A stretch of 64,000 nucleotides of DNA from Onthomorpha sp937906975 (GTDB taxonomy: Bacteria > Bacteroidota > Bacteroidia > Bacteroidales > P3). The stretch's first letter is position 1. Every line of letters starts with the position of its first letter. This document shows positions 34,168 through 42,298 of the stretch, piece after piece. Location of the stretch: the NCBI GenBank assembly GCA_045614605.1, contig JAZLDH010000005.1, forward strand, positions 1-64,000, given 5' to 3'. A program made the translations under genes and the position numbers. The notes under the pieces were generated by a model. The model saw only the letters and a list, made by a program, of their open reading frames with translations, had not been told where the DNA came from and did not search any database.

Positions 34168-37100
34168 CTAATAATTCAATAAACTATATCCTAAGTTTTG
34201 TTCCTTTGAAGTGTTTATTACTTGAGCAATTTCATTAACCATTATAGGAACTTCTATTTTATGATATTTTGAATAAGCATTAGATAATACAACTAAATTC
34301 ATACTTTTTATTTTTATACCATAATTTTTTTCCAATATATAACGGTATAAATTTTGTTGAATACAGTAATGATAAAATGGGGTGTCTGGTATGTTGAGAT
34401 TATGTAATCCTAATTTCCCTCCATAAGATGTTATGATAGGCTCTCCTAAACTATCCACAATTTTTTTGCTACGTTTCCAATCATAAATAGAATATCCACC
34501 ATCTCCTTCTTTGCAAATCAAATCAATAGTTCCTGCGACATTTAAATCTAAGTCATATATTGGCCATTCTTGTCTATAAGGTATGATTGAAGTATCATTA
34601 ATGAAATCAAAGAAATGTTTTTTTTCTGTTTCTATATTGACTATTTGCTTATCTCCGTAATAGTCAAATGTGTATTCTGTTTTAAAAAAGCCTTTTTTTA
34701 AATAATTTTCTATTTGGAGATGTAAAAATGTGCCAACATCTCTTGATAATTTACCTATTTTATCCCATTCTGTTAGGAAATGCTCGGCCGGGATACCCGT
34801 GAAATCAGATTTTTTTTCAGCTTGAGTTAAAGCATCGAATTTTTCAAAAAAATATGATACTAAGTTACTAACAGGTAATAATTGACGTTTTCCTTTATAA
34901 GTATAAATATGTTCATAAGGAGTAAATTCTATATCGTTATCTCTACTATTAGTATTTGAGATTTTTTTATTACTTATACTTAAAGGCTTAATAAACGACT
35001 GACATTTGAGCTCATTTGTATTTAGTTTGATGTCTGATAACTCTATTCTTTTTTCTTCTTTTTTTGAAAAAGTGTGATTAAGATATTTTTGTCTTTCACC
35101 TTGTGCTGCCATTATTAATGCTTCGTTTTTTGTCCAACGATTAATAGGGGGTAATGGGGAACTACTTGATAAAAAATGAGGAATTTCTATAGTATTAACA
35201 ATTGCTTTTACCAATTTTGTTAAATATAATGCACAACTTTCAGGGTAATGCTTTACTTGTATCTCAGCAAAACGAACAACAATCCAACCTAAATTATTAA
35301 ATATTTTATCTCTATGTTCATCGCCACATTCAATATAATGAATAGGTTCATTTGTTATAGCAGTATAAGGCTCATCTATTTCTACATCTATTAAAATTGA
35401 TTCATGCCCTTCTACTAATATTGTAATATCAGGTTCGTATGGTCGTGAATTATCAGAAATATTTACACAAACATCGTAAATTACTTTAATTGGTTTAGGT
35501 AACCATTGTTGAAGTTGTTGGAAAAAAAGTTTTTCAATATGTCCTGAACGTGCTATTTGTCTGCGTCTGTAAGGATAGAGTTTAGTACCTTTTTCTGGAA
35601 ATTTTACAACAGCATAAGTCCAATTTTCAGTTTGAATAAATTGAGAAGGTGTGTCATAATTTACTTCTATTTCTTTCCAATCATTAGCAAATCCTATCTC
35701 TTTATATTTATCATTATATTGATTTTTTGTTTGTTCTAAAAGAGTTTTTAATTCTTTATCATCTTTTTCTTGTAAATTAATCTCATTGATTAAGTGCTCT
35801 GCATTTTCAATGAGATTATGGACAAAATCAATTTTGCTAACAGAATTAATATACTTATTTGCATTATCTAAGGAAACTTTGATTGTATCAACTTTGTTTA
35901 ATTCAATAGTCTTTTCTTTAAATAGATTTTTATTTAAAAGAATTTTTTGAAAATTTGAATAAGAATCATCTATTGATCTATAATATTCATAACCTCTTCG
36001 ATAAGTTTCGTTAGTTATGATAGATTTTGCTTTTTCTCTATAATTGATTAGTTTTAGCATTTCTTCTCTATCAAATTCTTTAAAAAAGGATATGTAGGTT
36101 ATGAGTGGTTGATTATCCGTATTCTTTTCTATAATGTTTTTACAAACATTTTTTAATTGTTCATTGTCCGTTTGAATTTCGATAATAACAATGTGTCTAT
36201 TTTTTAATTTAGGATAATAGTCATGATCTATATCTTCATTTTCGAGTAACTTGTCAAATATATAATCATCAAAACTATTATTAATATTTTCGGATAAATT
36301 ATTAGCCATAACAAAGAGACTATTCATGAGGTCTTTAGAATTCCAATTTTTATTGTTATGACAAAAATATACAGATACATTGTATTGTTTATTAAGCTCT
36401 TCGATAAAATTATTGATTTTTTTATATGTATCAAATCCTACGTATTTTGGAACATCATCTTTCCTTCTTTTTAGATGTTCAAAACCTTCATAATTTAAAT
36501 CCTCCTCCACACAATAAGAATGACTAAATGCTTGCCAAACTAAATATTCACCATTAGTCTTGTTGCCATCATTATTTACTTTTTCAAAAGGAATGTAGTA
36601 TTTATAGTATCCAAAACTTTCTAAAAAATTAGGTATCAATTCCGTTCTGCACTTTGTTGTAAACTCTGATTGTTCTTTTTCCCACTTGTTGTATTCGCAA
36701 GAAAGTTTGTAATATTCTTCGTATTGTTTGATTTTATCTTCATTTTGAACAATTTCAAACGAGGAAAGGAAATGAGGTAGTTTTGTCTTGTATTTTTTTA
36801 TTCCATTAGGATATTTTGCTATAATAGTTTTTGCATGTTTTGCATTTTCTTCTTTCTCTTCCCAATTTTTTTGTGAATGCTTTGCAAGAGTTTTTGCAAA
36901 TTTTATGTTATCAAACTTTATATTGTTTATTCTATATAGAGTCTCAAATTCATTATAAGCGTTAGGAAATTTATTTTTTATTTTAAACATTCTATTGTTA
37001 GCTATTTCATTAGCTATTTTGTTTACACAATCTGATGTGTAGATCGCTATACTATAAAATATAATAAAACCAATTAAAGCGATAAAGATGATGCAAATAA

Positions 37101-37200
37101 TTTGCCATGTGTCACCAAAAATGCCAAAACAACCTACGATACTAAGTGCTGATAATATTACGATTAAGGAGCCTAAACAACCTTCTTCAAAATCTTCCAT
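34168..37200 (-). CDS. Membrane-anchored protein with two predicted PD-(D/E)XK nuclease domains
   Basis: A 1010-residue protein I cannot assign to a named family. Two hydrophobic segments (residues about 9-27 and 33-52) anchor the N-terminus. A long helical region follows to about 540. At about 550-665 lies a Vsr/DUF559-like fold: HIEKLFF, YEPDITILVEGHESILIDVEIDEPY (acidic residues near 588 and 605-609), then HRDKIFNNLGWIVVRFAE. At about 815-985 is a RecB/Cas4-like PD-(D/E)XK domain: DVGTFLHLQIENYL, NVAGTIDLICKEG and YSIYDWKRSKK (His ~823, Asp ~893, Asp-x-Lys ~906). Domain calls are by motif only. A phage-defence role is an inference from domains, membrane anchoring and an accessory setting beside a tRNA gene. 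It has a consensus promoter. Confidence 0.6.
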   Translation of the reverse strand: MEDFEEGCLGSLIVILSALSIVGCFGIFGDTWQIICIIFIALIGFIIFYSIAIYTSDCVNKIANEIANNRMFKIKNKFPNAYNEFETLYRINNIKFDNIKFAKTLAKHSQKNWEEKEENAKHAKTIIAKYPNGIKKYKTKLPHFLSSFEIVQNEDKIKQYEEYYKLSCEYNKWEKEQSEFTTKCRTELIPNFLESFGYYKYYIPFEKVNNDGNKTNGEYLVWQAFSHSYCVEEDLNYEGFEHLKRRKDDVPKYVGFDTYKKINNFIEELNKQYNVSVYFCHNNKNWNSKDLMNSLFVMANNLSENINNSFDDYIFDKLLENEDIDHDYYPKLKNRHIVIIEIQTDNEQLKNVCKNIIEKNTDNQPLITYISFFKEFDREEMLKLINYREKAKSIITNETYRRGYEYYRSIDDSYSNFQKILLNKNLFKEKTIELNKVDTIKVSLDNANKYINSVSKIDFVHNLIENAEHLINEINLQEKDDKELKTLLEQTKNQYNDKYKEIGFANDWKEIEVNYDTPSQFIQTENWTYAVVKFPEKGTKLYPYRRRQIARSGHIEKLFFQQLQQWLPKPIKVIYDVCVNISDNSRPYEPDITILVEGHESILIDVEIDEPYTAITNEPIHYIECGDEHRDKIFNNLGWIVVRFAEIQVKHYPESCALYLTKLVKAIVNTIEIPHFLSSSSPLPPINRWTKNEALIMAAQGERQKYLNHTFSKKEEKRIELSDIKLNTNELKCQSFIKPLSISNKKISNTNSRDNDIEFTPYEHIYTYKGKRQLLPVSNLVSYFFEKFDALTQAEKKSDFTGIPAEHFLTEWDKIGKLSRDVGTFLHLQIENYLKKGFFKTEYTFDYYGDKQIVNIETEKKHFFDFINDTSIIPYRQEWPIYDLDLNVAGTIDLICKEGDGGYSIYDWKRSKKIVDSLGEPIITSYGGKLGLHNLNIPDTPFYHYCIQQNLYRYILEKNYGIKIKSMNLVVLSNAYSKYHKIEVPIMVNEIAQVINTSKEQNLGYSLLNY

Positions 37201-37218
37201 ATAAAATAATTATGCTTG

Positions 37219-37250
37219 CAAATCTATAACTTTAATTCCAATCTAACAAA
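37219..37250 (-). promoter_or_regulatory. Promoter of the two-nuclease gene
   Basis: On the minus strand TTTG (37250-37247), a 20-base spacer, and TAGATTTG (37226-37219). About 36 bases around it closely match the promoter at 39303-39333. Confidence 0.75.
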
Positions 37251-37316
37251 ATATTTGTCATATTTATACAATTATCTTTTGTAATACTATTTTAAATGGT
37301 GTTTTAACTTTTTACC

Positions 37317-37350
37317 TTAAAGAGGTAGAGAAATAAAACGAAGAGTTATT
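37317..37350. repeat. Intergenic 34-bp direct repeat, copy 1
   Basis: Begins TTAAAGAGGTAGAGAAATAA and ends AAGAGTTATT. It differs from copy 2 (39433-39466) at one base (G versus A in the middle). Confidence 0.85.
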
Positions 37351-37356
37351 TGTTTT

Positions 37357-38634
37357 TTATTTGTTAATCAGCCATTCATAAGCAGGGATAATGTGTATTG
37401 TCTTGTTTTCAAGTGTAACATCTTCCCTATGAAAGTCTGTTATAAGATAAAGATTATCACAAGAAGTTTCTTTTGATGCAGTAAGTAAGCCTCTTAATTC
37501 TCGTTTGCGTGTTTTTTCTTTACTAATATCATAAGAAACTTGATAAATTTCTTCAACTACATTATTTTTACTCACGACAAAATCTGCTTCAACTCCATTT
37601 GAACTTCTGTAATAATAAATATCACGATTTATTGGACGATTTCTACGAAGCAATTCTATAAAAACAATAGTTTCTAATCGCCAACCTAAATTCTCTCCTG
37701 CGAAAGCATTAGGGCGATTATCCATTAGAGCAACATCAATTGGGTAAATCTTTTCATTTCTTACTCTTTGGCGACTTTTTGTTGAATATCTTTTTAAACT
37801 CAATAAAAGATAAGCCTCCTTTAAAAAGTTAATATAATTATTTATAGTATGATTAGATTTTAGATTTAAAATATCTGCTAAATCTTTTTCAACAACAATA
37901 GTAGGAGCAACATTCATTAAATGATTAGTTAATTGCTCAAAAGTATCAATATATTTGATTTTGTGTCGCTGTTCAATATCTCGTTTCAGTATATTATTAA
38001 CTAAATTTTCAATATATCTTGCTTTATTTTTGTGATGCAAAAGTTCAGGAAAGCCTCCTTGTTTCATATATTCGTCAAAAGCAGAACGCCTTAAAGCTTC
38101 AGCCTTGGTGGTTTTGGAAGTTATATTTATATCTTTACACAAACACCATTCCTCAAATGAAAAAGGATATAATTCTATTTGTTCGTTACGTCCAGTAAGG
38201 TGAGTTGCAAGTTCACTACTTAAAAGCTTAGCATTAGAACCCGTTACAATGATGTGCATTTGTTGGCGTAGCAAACGATTAACAAAAAGATGCCAACCAT
38301 CAATATTTTGCACTTCATCAAGAAATAAATATTTAAAATTGCCGTAAACTTTATAAAGAATTTCAAGAACAGAGTTTAAATCCTCTGTTTTTAAATCCTT
38401 AAAACGTTCATCATCAAAGTTTACATAGGCAAATTTACCAAATAAAGGTTTTAAAACATTATAACACAAAATAGATTTACCACTTCTTCTAACACCAATT
38501 ACAACTTGTGCTAAATTGCTTTCTAAATCTACCTCTTTTTCTTCTTTACGAGAACATAACCGAACATCTTGTAAAGCTTCTAACTCTTCAAATTGTTCGT
38601 TTATTACTTGTTCAATAATACGTTTATCTACCAT
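37357..38634 (-). CDS. DUF4143-type AAA ATPase
   Basis: A 425-residue protein of the common bacterial AAA family with a C-terminal DUF4143 domain. Walker A is GVRRSGKSILCYN, Walker B YLFLDEVQNIDGW, followed by sensor IIVTGSNAKLLSSELATHLTGR and the family YPFSFEEWC. The C-terminal part has ETIVFIELLRRN, YYYRSSNGVEADFVV and ITDFHREDVTLENK, which resemble a degenerate nuclease-like fold. Its partner and function are unknown; such genes are frequent in accessory regions and many copies per genome are common. It ends next to the 34-bp repeat and is transcribed in the direction of the nuclease gene but has a separate promoter. Confidence 0.85.
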   Translation of the reverse strand: MVDKRIIEQVINEQFEELEALQDVRLCSRKEEKEVDLESNLAQVVIGVRRSGKSILCYNVLKPLFGKFAYVNFDDERFKDLKTEDLNSVLEILYKVYGNFKYLFLDEVQNIDGWHLFVNRLLRQQMHIIVTGSNAKLLSSELATHLTGRNEQIELYPFSFEEWCLCKDINITSKTTKAEALRRSAFDEYMKQGGFPELLHHKNKARYIENLVNNILKRDIEQRHKIKYIDTFEQLTNHLMNVAPTIVVEKDLADILNLKSNHTINNYINFLKEAYLLLSLKRYSTKSRQRVRNEKIYPIDVALMDNRPNAFAGENLGWRLETIVFIELLRRNRPINRDIYYYRSSNGVEADFVVSKNNVVEEIYQVSYDISKEKTRKRELRGLLTASKETSCDNLYLITDFHREDVTLENKTIHIIPAYEWLINK

Positions 38635-38656
38635 GTTTTTTAGCTTTATTCAACTA

Positions 38657-38664
38657 CAAAGATA
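38657..38664 (-). promoter_or_regulatory. -7 box of the DUF4143 ATPase gene
   Basis: The minus strand reads TATCTTTG, 22 bases before ATG 38634. Confidence 0.55.
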
Positions 38665-38676
38665 ATAAAAAAAAGC

Positions 38677-38758
38677 TTTCTAACGCCATAACACGTACTT
38701 TTTTGTATTTTCTAACGCCATAACACGTACTTTTTGACACTTTCTAACGCTATAACAC
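38677..38758. repeat. 32-bp tandem repeat (three units)
   Basis: TTTCTAACGCCATAACAC starts at 38677 and 38709, and a copy with one change starts at 38741. The step is exactly 32 bases. The first two units continue GTACTTTTT, leaving about 5 variable bases per unit. The units lie between the lipoprotein gene end and the ATPase promoter. Confidence 0.9.
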
Positions 38759-38783
38759 AACAATTATATAATGATATATTTTC

Positions 38784-39260
38784 TTATAATTCTTTCACTC
38801 CTTCATTATTATAAATAAATGTTTTCATTACTATATTAGCATCGTCTTCTATGTGTTGTGGACAAGAATAGCAACGATAAATAATGGTGCTACCAACTGT
38901 TAAGTAGTTTTCATTAAAGTGCATTTCTAAAACATAGTTCTTATTATCTATCTTTTTAAGAAACGCAGAAGAATAATTCTTGTCTATACCTCCTGGAAGT
39001 TCTTGCTTTACTACTATGTAGGAGTAATTTTTAAAGATTGAAGATTCTATTTCATCGGAACAATAGTTTTGAAAATCGTCTAATGAGTTAATTAGTAAAA
39101 CTGATGAAATTTGAAAATCATGTCCATACTTTAAACTCTCACATTGCATACTCTCAGAGCATTCATATAAATAATAAGTGTTTAAAACATCTTCTTTTTC
39201 CTCGCAAGATGTAAGGCTAAACAATGCTATAGATAGCAAAAAAAATATACTACTTCTCAT
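38784..39260 (-). CDS. Lipoprotein of unknown function
   Basis: A 158-residue lipoprotein with signal MRSSIFFLLSIALFSLTSC; the Cys in SLTSC is the lipidation site. The mature part carries several cysteines (CSESMQCE near the start, and YRCYSCPQ near the end) and alternating hydrophobic and polar residues that suggest beta structure. I do not recognise a family. It has its own consensus promoter, almost identical to that of the two-nuclease gene, and no clear terminator other than the 32-bp repeats behind it. Confidence 0.7.
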   Translation of the reverse strand: MRSSIFFLLSIALFSLTSCEEKEDVLNTYYLYECSESMQCESLKYGHDFQISSVLLINSLDDFQNYCSDEIESSIFKNYSYIVVKQELPGGIDKNYSSAFLKKIDNKNYVLEMHFNENYLTVGSTIIYRCYSCPQHIEDDANIVMKTFIYNNEGVKEL

Positions 39261-39302
39261 TTTTAATAGGTTTTGTGATTAAATTTATTTGTTTTGAACT
39301 TG

Positions 39303-39333
39303 CAAATCTACAATTTAATTTCAATTTAACAAA
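39303..39333 (-). promoter_or_regulatory. Promoter of the orphan lipoprotein gene
   Basis: On the minus strand TTTG (39333-39330), 19 bases, TAGATTTG (39310-39303). It is the near-copy of the promoter at 37219-37250. Confidence 0.75.
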
Positions 39334-39398
39334 TTTATAGCACTAATTTTTCTTTAAAATCCCGTTAATAAGCTTTTAAACTATTACAACAGCGTTAT

Positions 39399-39429
39399 AA
39401 TACTTCTACTTCTTGAAGGTAGAAGTATT
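39399..39429. repeat. 11-bp perfect inverted repeat
   Basis: AATACTTCTAC (39399-39409) and GTAGAAGTATT (39419-39429) with a 9-base loop. It lies just before copy 2 of the 34-bp repeat and has no counterpart at copy 1. Confidence 0.7.
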
Positions 39430-39432
39430 ACT

Positions 39433-39466
39433 TTAAAGAGGTAGAGAAATAAAACAAAGAGTTATT
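39433..39466. repeat. Intergenic 34-bp direct repeat, copy 2
   Basis: It is identical to copy 1 at 37317-37350 except for one base. The distance between copies is about 2.1 kb. The 278-base gap (39261-39538) holds this repeat, the lipoprotein promoter, one inverted repeat and the terminator at 39471. Confidence 0.85.
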
Positions 39467-39470
39467 ACAA

Positions 39471-39516
39471 AAAAATATGGCTGAAATTCTACAAAGTGTA
39501 GTTCAGCCATATTTTT
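39471..39516. terminator. Terminator of the metallopeptidase gene
   Basis: AAAAATATGGCTGAA pairs perfectly with TTCAGCCATATTTTT, with an inner CTACA/TGTAG stem. On the minus strand it follows the stop at 39539. Confidence 0.9.
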
Positions 39517-39538
39517 CATGAAACAAATGTCTTTTTCT

Positions 39539-41578
39539 TTACTTGCTCATTATTTTGCTTATTTCGTCAAGTATTGGTTGTGTGCTTATGTTTGCTCCAA
39601 CGGCTTGTTGCATCCATAGTTGTGGAGTAAGGCGTCCGATTGTATAGATGCGTTTGATTTCGTTTGCAAAATCTTGTTTGTTTGTGAATTTTGCAAAGTG
39701 GCTTTCAAGTTGATATTCTATTATGTGGCCTAATGGGTAGTTTGGCAAGTACATTGGAGAATTTACCATGTGAGAATAGATTGCTAAGAGTGGAGAATCT
39801 TTTGTTCCAAGCACAGGGTAGTAGTATTTGTTCCAAGTTTCTTTTGCTATCTCTAAGGTTGCATCTCTTAATTGTTCTGCTGTTGCTTCTGGGTTAGCGT
39901 ATAGCCATTCCCAAACTGCCATATCTACAAGTGCTACTCCCATTATTTCATACAATCCCCAGAAAATATCAAGTGTTGTGTTGTCATTTCTTTCTGATTT
40001 AAAGCCTAAAAGGTCTAAGTCTCTTTTTTGGAAGATGAAAGCAAGGGCTTCTGTAAATCCTGTGTTAGGAACTCCGTTTAAGGTGTAGTAATCTATTTTG
40101 TAAAGGTCAAGAACTTGTTCTACATTATGACCAAATTCGTGTACAGCAATGTTATATCCTTTGTAATCCATACCATTGCCAACTATTCTTGTACGAAGTC
40201 TTGCAGGTTCCCACTTTCCTTGAGCTCCCCAAGCGTGTCCCGAACCTCTTGCACCTTCTACAACTATTCTTTCTGCAAGATAGTTTGCGTCTTCTTTGCT
40301 AAATCCTAAGGCTTCTAACATTCTTGGCATATCTTTTTCGAATGCTTCTGCGTTTGGATACATTGCTTGTGTTTTTGCAGTAAGCATATCTTCTGAAAGT
40401 GTAGAACGGCTCTTGAATCCATCGTACCAAATATCGTAAGGACGAAGTTCTCTTCCTAAACGGCTTTTTATCAATTCTCCAACTTGTTTTACTTGCTGAG
40501 AAGAAACAAGATGTGTGAACAATTCTTTAAGTTGAGCAACTGACATTTCCATTCCGCCTTCAAAGTTACGTTGAATGCCTGTTGGAAGTGAAGGAGTGTA
40601 AGGGTCAATCTTCTTTTCTACTTTGTAAGCGTCTAATATAAGTTGATAACGTCTTGCTCCTTCGCTTGCAAGTGTTACTTCTTTTCCGTCTTTGAATGTT
40701 TTATTTGTATAAGGATTCCAATCATATTCTGCATTGTTTATTACTTCTTGTGGAATTGTTTGGTCCACAATTCTTTCCATTACTTTATAGATGATTTCTT
40801 GCTTTTGGTGTGCGTTAGGTATGTTTGCGTAGTTTGATTTTATTTCATCACGCAAATTCCAGTGAGAAAGCAAAACCATATCCTCAGGGAAAAGTTTTTC
40901 ACCCTTTTCATTCAAAAGGTGTCCCATCATTATATTGTACTCAGCTATGTAGTTTTCGCTATTTCCGTTAGCAACGCCTTTTTCAGCTGTTAGTTCAGCA
41001 GGTACTCTGTTTGTGAAAATATCACCAAGTCTTGCGTATGCCCATTCTAAACGGCTCCAATTTTTACCAAGTTCGTTTTTCTCTTCCAAAGTGTAGTTAG
41101 GAAAGTTTACAATCGTGATGAAAGCAAATTTATTCTCAAACAAGTCATCTGAAAGGTGAGAAAACGGAGTGTAAGAACCCATAAGGTAATCTACCTCTAT
41201 TGGGTCTGGACCTGCAAGGTGCAAAGGCTTTTGCAAATCTACTGATAGCTGATTAGAAGTTCCGTAAAGGCTTTCTAATATGTAAGCAATGCGGTTGAAA
41301 AGTTGCTCTTTTTCAGTAGCATTCTTTGCAATGTTTTTCGCAACAAAAGAAGTGAATTCTTCTTGTGTGCCATCTTCAAATTTCCATAAAGAAGCAGCTT
41401 GCTTAACTCCTCTTTCTGCTAATGCTAAATCGCATTCAGGAGCGACTTTCTTTATTTCTTCCATTGTTTGCTTAATTGTGTCGTCAGAAATGAAAGCTTT
41501 TGTTTCATTTGTTGCAGACTTACAACCCACTAATACAACAAAAAGCGAGAGTAATAAGGCTTTGAATGTTTTTTTCAT
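39539..41578 (-). CDS. Putative zinc metallopeptidase lipoprotein
   Basis: A 679-residue lipoprotein with signal MKKTFKALLLSLFVVLVGC (lipidated Cys in LVGC). It has a HExxH zinc site, VHEFGHNVEQ near residue 482, and a likely third ligand Glu about 25 residues on in NTGFTEALAFIF, the gluzincin arrangement. Long proteins of this type in Bacteroides have been compared with dipeptidyl peptidase III, but that family has HExxGH with an extra residue, so I do not use that name. It is probably anchored in the outer membrane and degrades peptides. It is cotranscribed with the barrel gene 25 bases upstream. Confidence 0.72.
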   Translation of the reverse strand: MKKTFKALLLSLFVVLVGCKSATNETKAFISDDTIKQTMEEIKKVAPECDLALAERGVKQAASLWKFEDGTQEEFTSFVAKNIAKNATEKEQLFNRIAYILESLYGTSNQLSVDLQKPLHLAGPDPIEVDYLMGSYTPFSHLSDDLFENKFAFITIVNFPNYTLEEKNELGKNWSRLEWAYARLGDIFTNRVPAELTAEKGVANGNSENYIAEYNIMMGHLLNEKGEKLFPEDMVLLSHWNLRDEIKSNYANIPNAHQKQEIIYKVMERIVDQTIPQEVINNAEYDWNPYTNKTFKDGKEVTLASEGARRYQLILDAYKVEKKIDPYTPSLPTGIQRNFEGGMEMSVAQLKELFTHLVSSQQVKQVGELIKSRLGRELRPYDIWYDGFKSRSTLSEDMLTAKTQAMYPNAEAFEKDMPRMLEALGFSKEDANYLAERIVVEGARGSGHAWGAQGKWEPARLRTRIVGNGMDYKGYNIAVHEFGHNVEQVLDLYKIDYYTLNGVPNTGFTEALAFIFQKRDLDLLGFKSERNDNTTLDIFWGLYEIMGVALVDMAVWEWLYANPEATAEQLRDATLEIAKETWNKYYYPVLGTKDSPLLAIYSHMVNSPMYLPNYPLGHIIEYQLESHFAKFTNKQDFANEIKRIYTIGRLTPQLWMQQAVGANISTQPILDEISKIMSK

Positions 41579-41603
41579 TGGTGTATATTTTTATTGTTTT
41601 TTC

Positions 41604-42203
41604 TTATAATTTCATTTCCCAACCTAAATTGATAAAGCCTTTACTTCCCCAGCCAAATTCCATAAAGAAACCATTGTCTTTATTGGTTGAAAGACATAAA
41701 GGATAGAAATTTATCATAGGAGTTGCTGAAACGCCTACATAAGTTGAAGAATAGGCAGGATTATCTATTACAACATAAGTTGAAAATCCTAATCCAAAAA
41801 GTCCATACATTGAAAAATTATTTTGTTTAAAGTAATTGGCTTTTAAATTCGCCATTAGGGTAGGGTATATTAAGTGATAACTACCTGTTTTGTCTTCATC
41901 ATAATACTCATATTCTGATGCAGCATATCCGAGTGTTAATTGTGCACCAATACTTATGTAAGGATTACATGCGTATGACATTTCAATGTTTGGAGTTATT
42001 AAAGAAAAGAATTTAGAGCTCATACTGCTTGCTCCATCTATGTCGGCACTAAGCCCAACTGCAAATAGCGGAACCATATCTTGAATACTATAAATTCCTA
42101 ATCCTATTCTTGCGTCCCAACGGTTAGTGTCTTGGGCTTGAATTGGCTTTAAATTTGCAGAAAATAAAACTGCAATCGCTAAAATTGTTACTATTTTTTT
42201 CAT
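41604..42203 (-). CDS. Outer-membrane beta-barrel protein
   Basis: A 199-residue protein with a signal peptide (residues 1-23, ending in PIQA) and alternating aromatic/hydrophobic strands: WDARIGLGIYSIQ, IEMSYACNPYISIGAQLTLGY, LFGLGFSTYVV and GFINLGWEMKL. It suggests an eight- or ten-stranded porin-like barrel of the OmpW/OmpX size class. Function unknown. It precedes the metallopeptidase gene in a likely operon. Its -33 position is replaced by one of the CTAAGG boxes. Confidence 0.72.
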   Translation of the reverse strand: MKKIVTILAIAVLFSANLKPIQAQDTNRWDARIGLGIYSIQDMVPLFAVGLSADIDGASSMSSKFFSLITPNIEMSYACNPYISIGAQLTLGYAASEYEYYDEDKTGSYHLIYPTLMANLKANYFKQNNFSMYGLFGLGFSTYVVIDNPAYSSTYVGVSATPMINFYPLCLSTNKDNGFFMEFGWGSKGFINLGWEMKL

Positions 42204-42222
42204 ACTCTTAAAGTTTTTTTTG

Positions 42223-42230
42223 CAAATATA
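42223..42230 (-). promoter_or_regulatory. -7 box of the barrel gene
   Basis: The minus strand reads TATATTTG, 19 bases before ATG 42203. The expected -33 position (about 42250-42254) carries CTAAGG and not a TTTG. Confidence 0.6.
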
Positions 42231-42248
42231 TGAAAAGAAACAATAAGT

Positions 42249-42297
42249 CTAAGGATTATTAAAATATTTCTTTGCTTTAAGAAAATATTCCTTAGGA
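42249..42297. promoter_or_regulatory. CTAAGG/CTTAGG boxes between sprA and the barrel gene
   Basis: CTAAGG starts at 42249 and CTTAGG at 42291, a distance of 42 (two 21-base steps), with a weak TTCTTTGC at the middle step (42269). On the minus strand the block could also fold into an imperfect hairpin that ends sprA. Confidence 0.5.
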
Positions 42298-42298
42298 T

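Noticed and set aside
38677..38758. CRISPR array
   Set aside because: The 27-base repeats have only about 5 variable bases between them, far too short for spacers, the third unit is degraded, and no cas genes are near.
34151..38758. Integron attC sites
   Set aside because: TCTAAC resembles one attC core half, but the matching GTTRRRY half and paired inverted arms were not found, and no integron integrase is present.
34022..39470. Classical tRNA-integrated island with att repeats
   Set aside because: No copy of the tRNA-Arg 3' end was found at the far side, and there is no integrase gene in the segment; xerC at 8.2 kb is a housekeeping type.
39539..41578. Dipeptidyl peptidase III (M49) assignment
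   Set aside because: That family has HExxGH with an added residue, while this protein has HEFGH; only a general zinc-peptidase call is supported.
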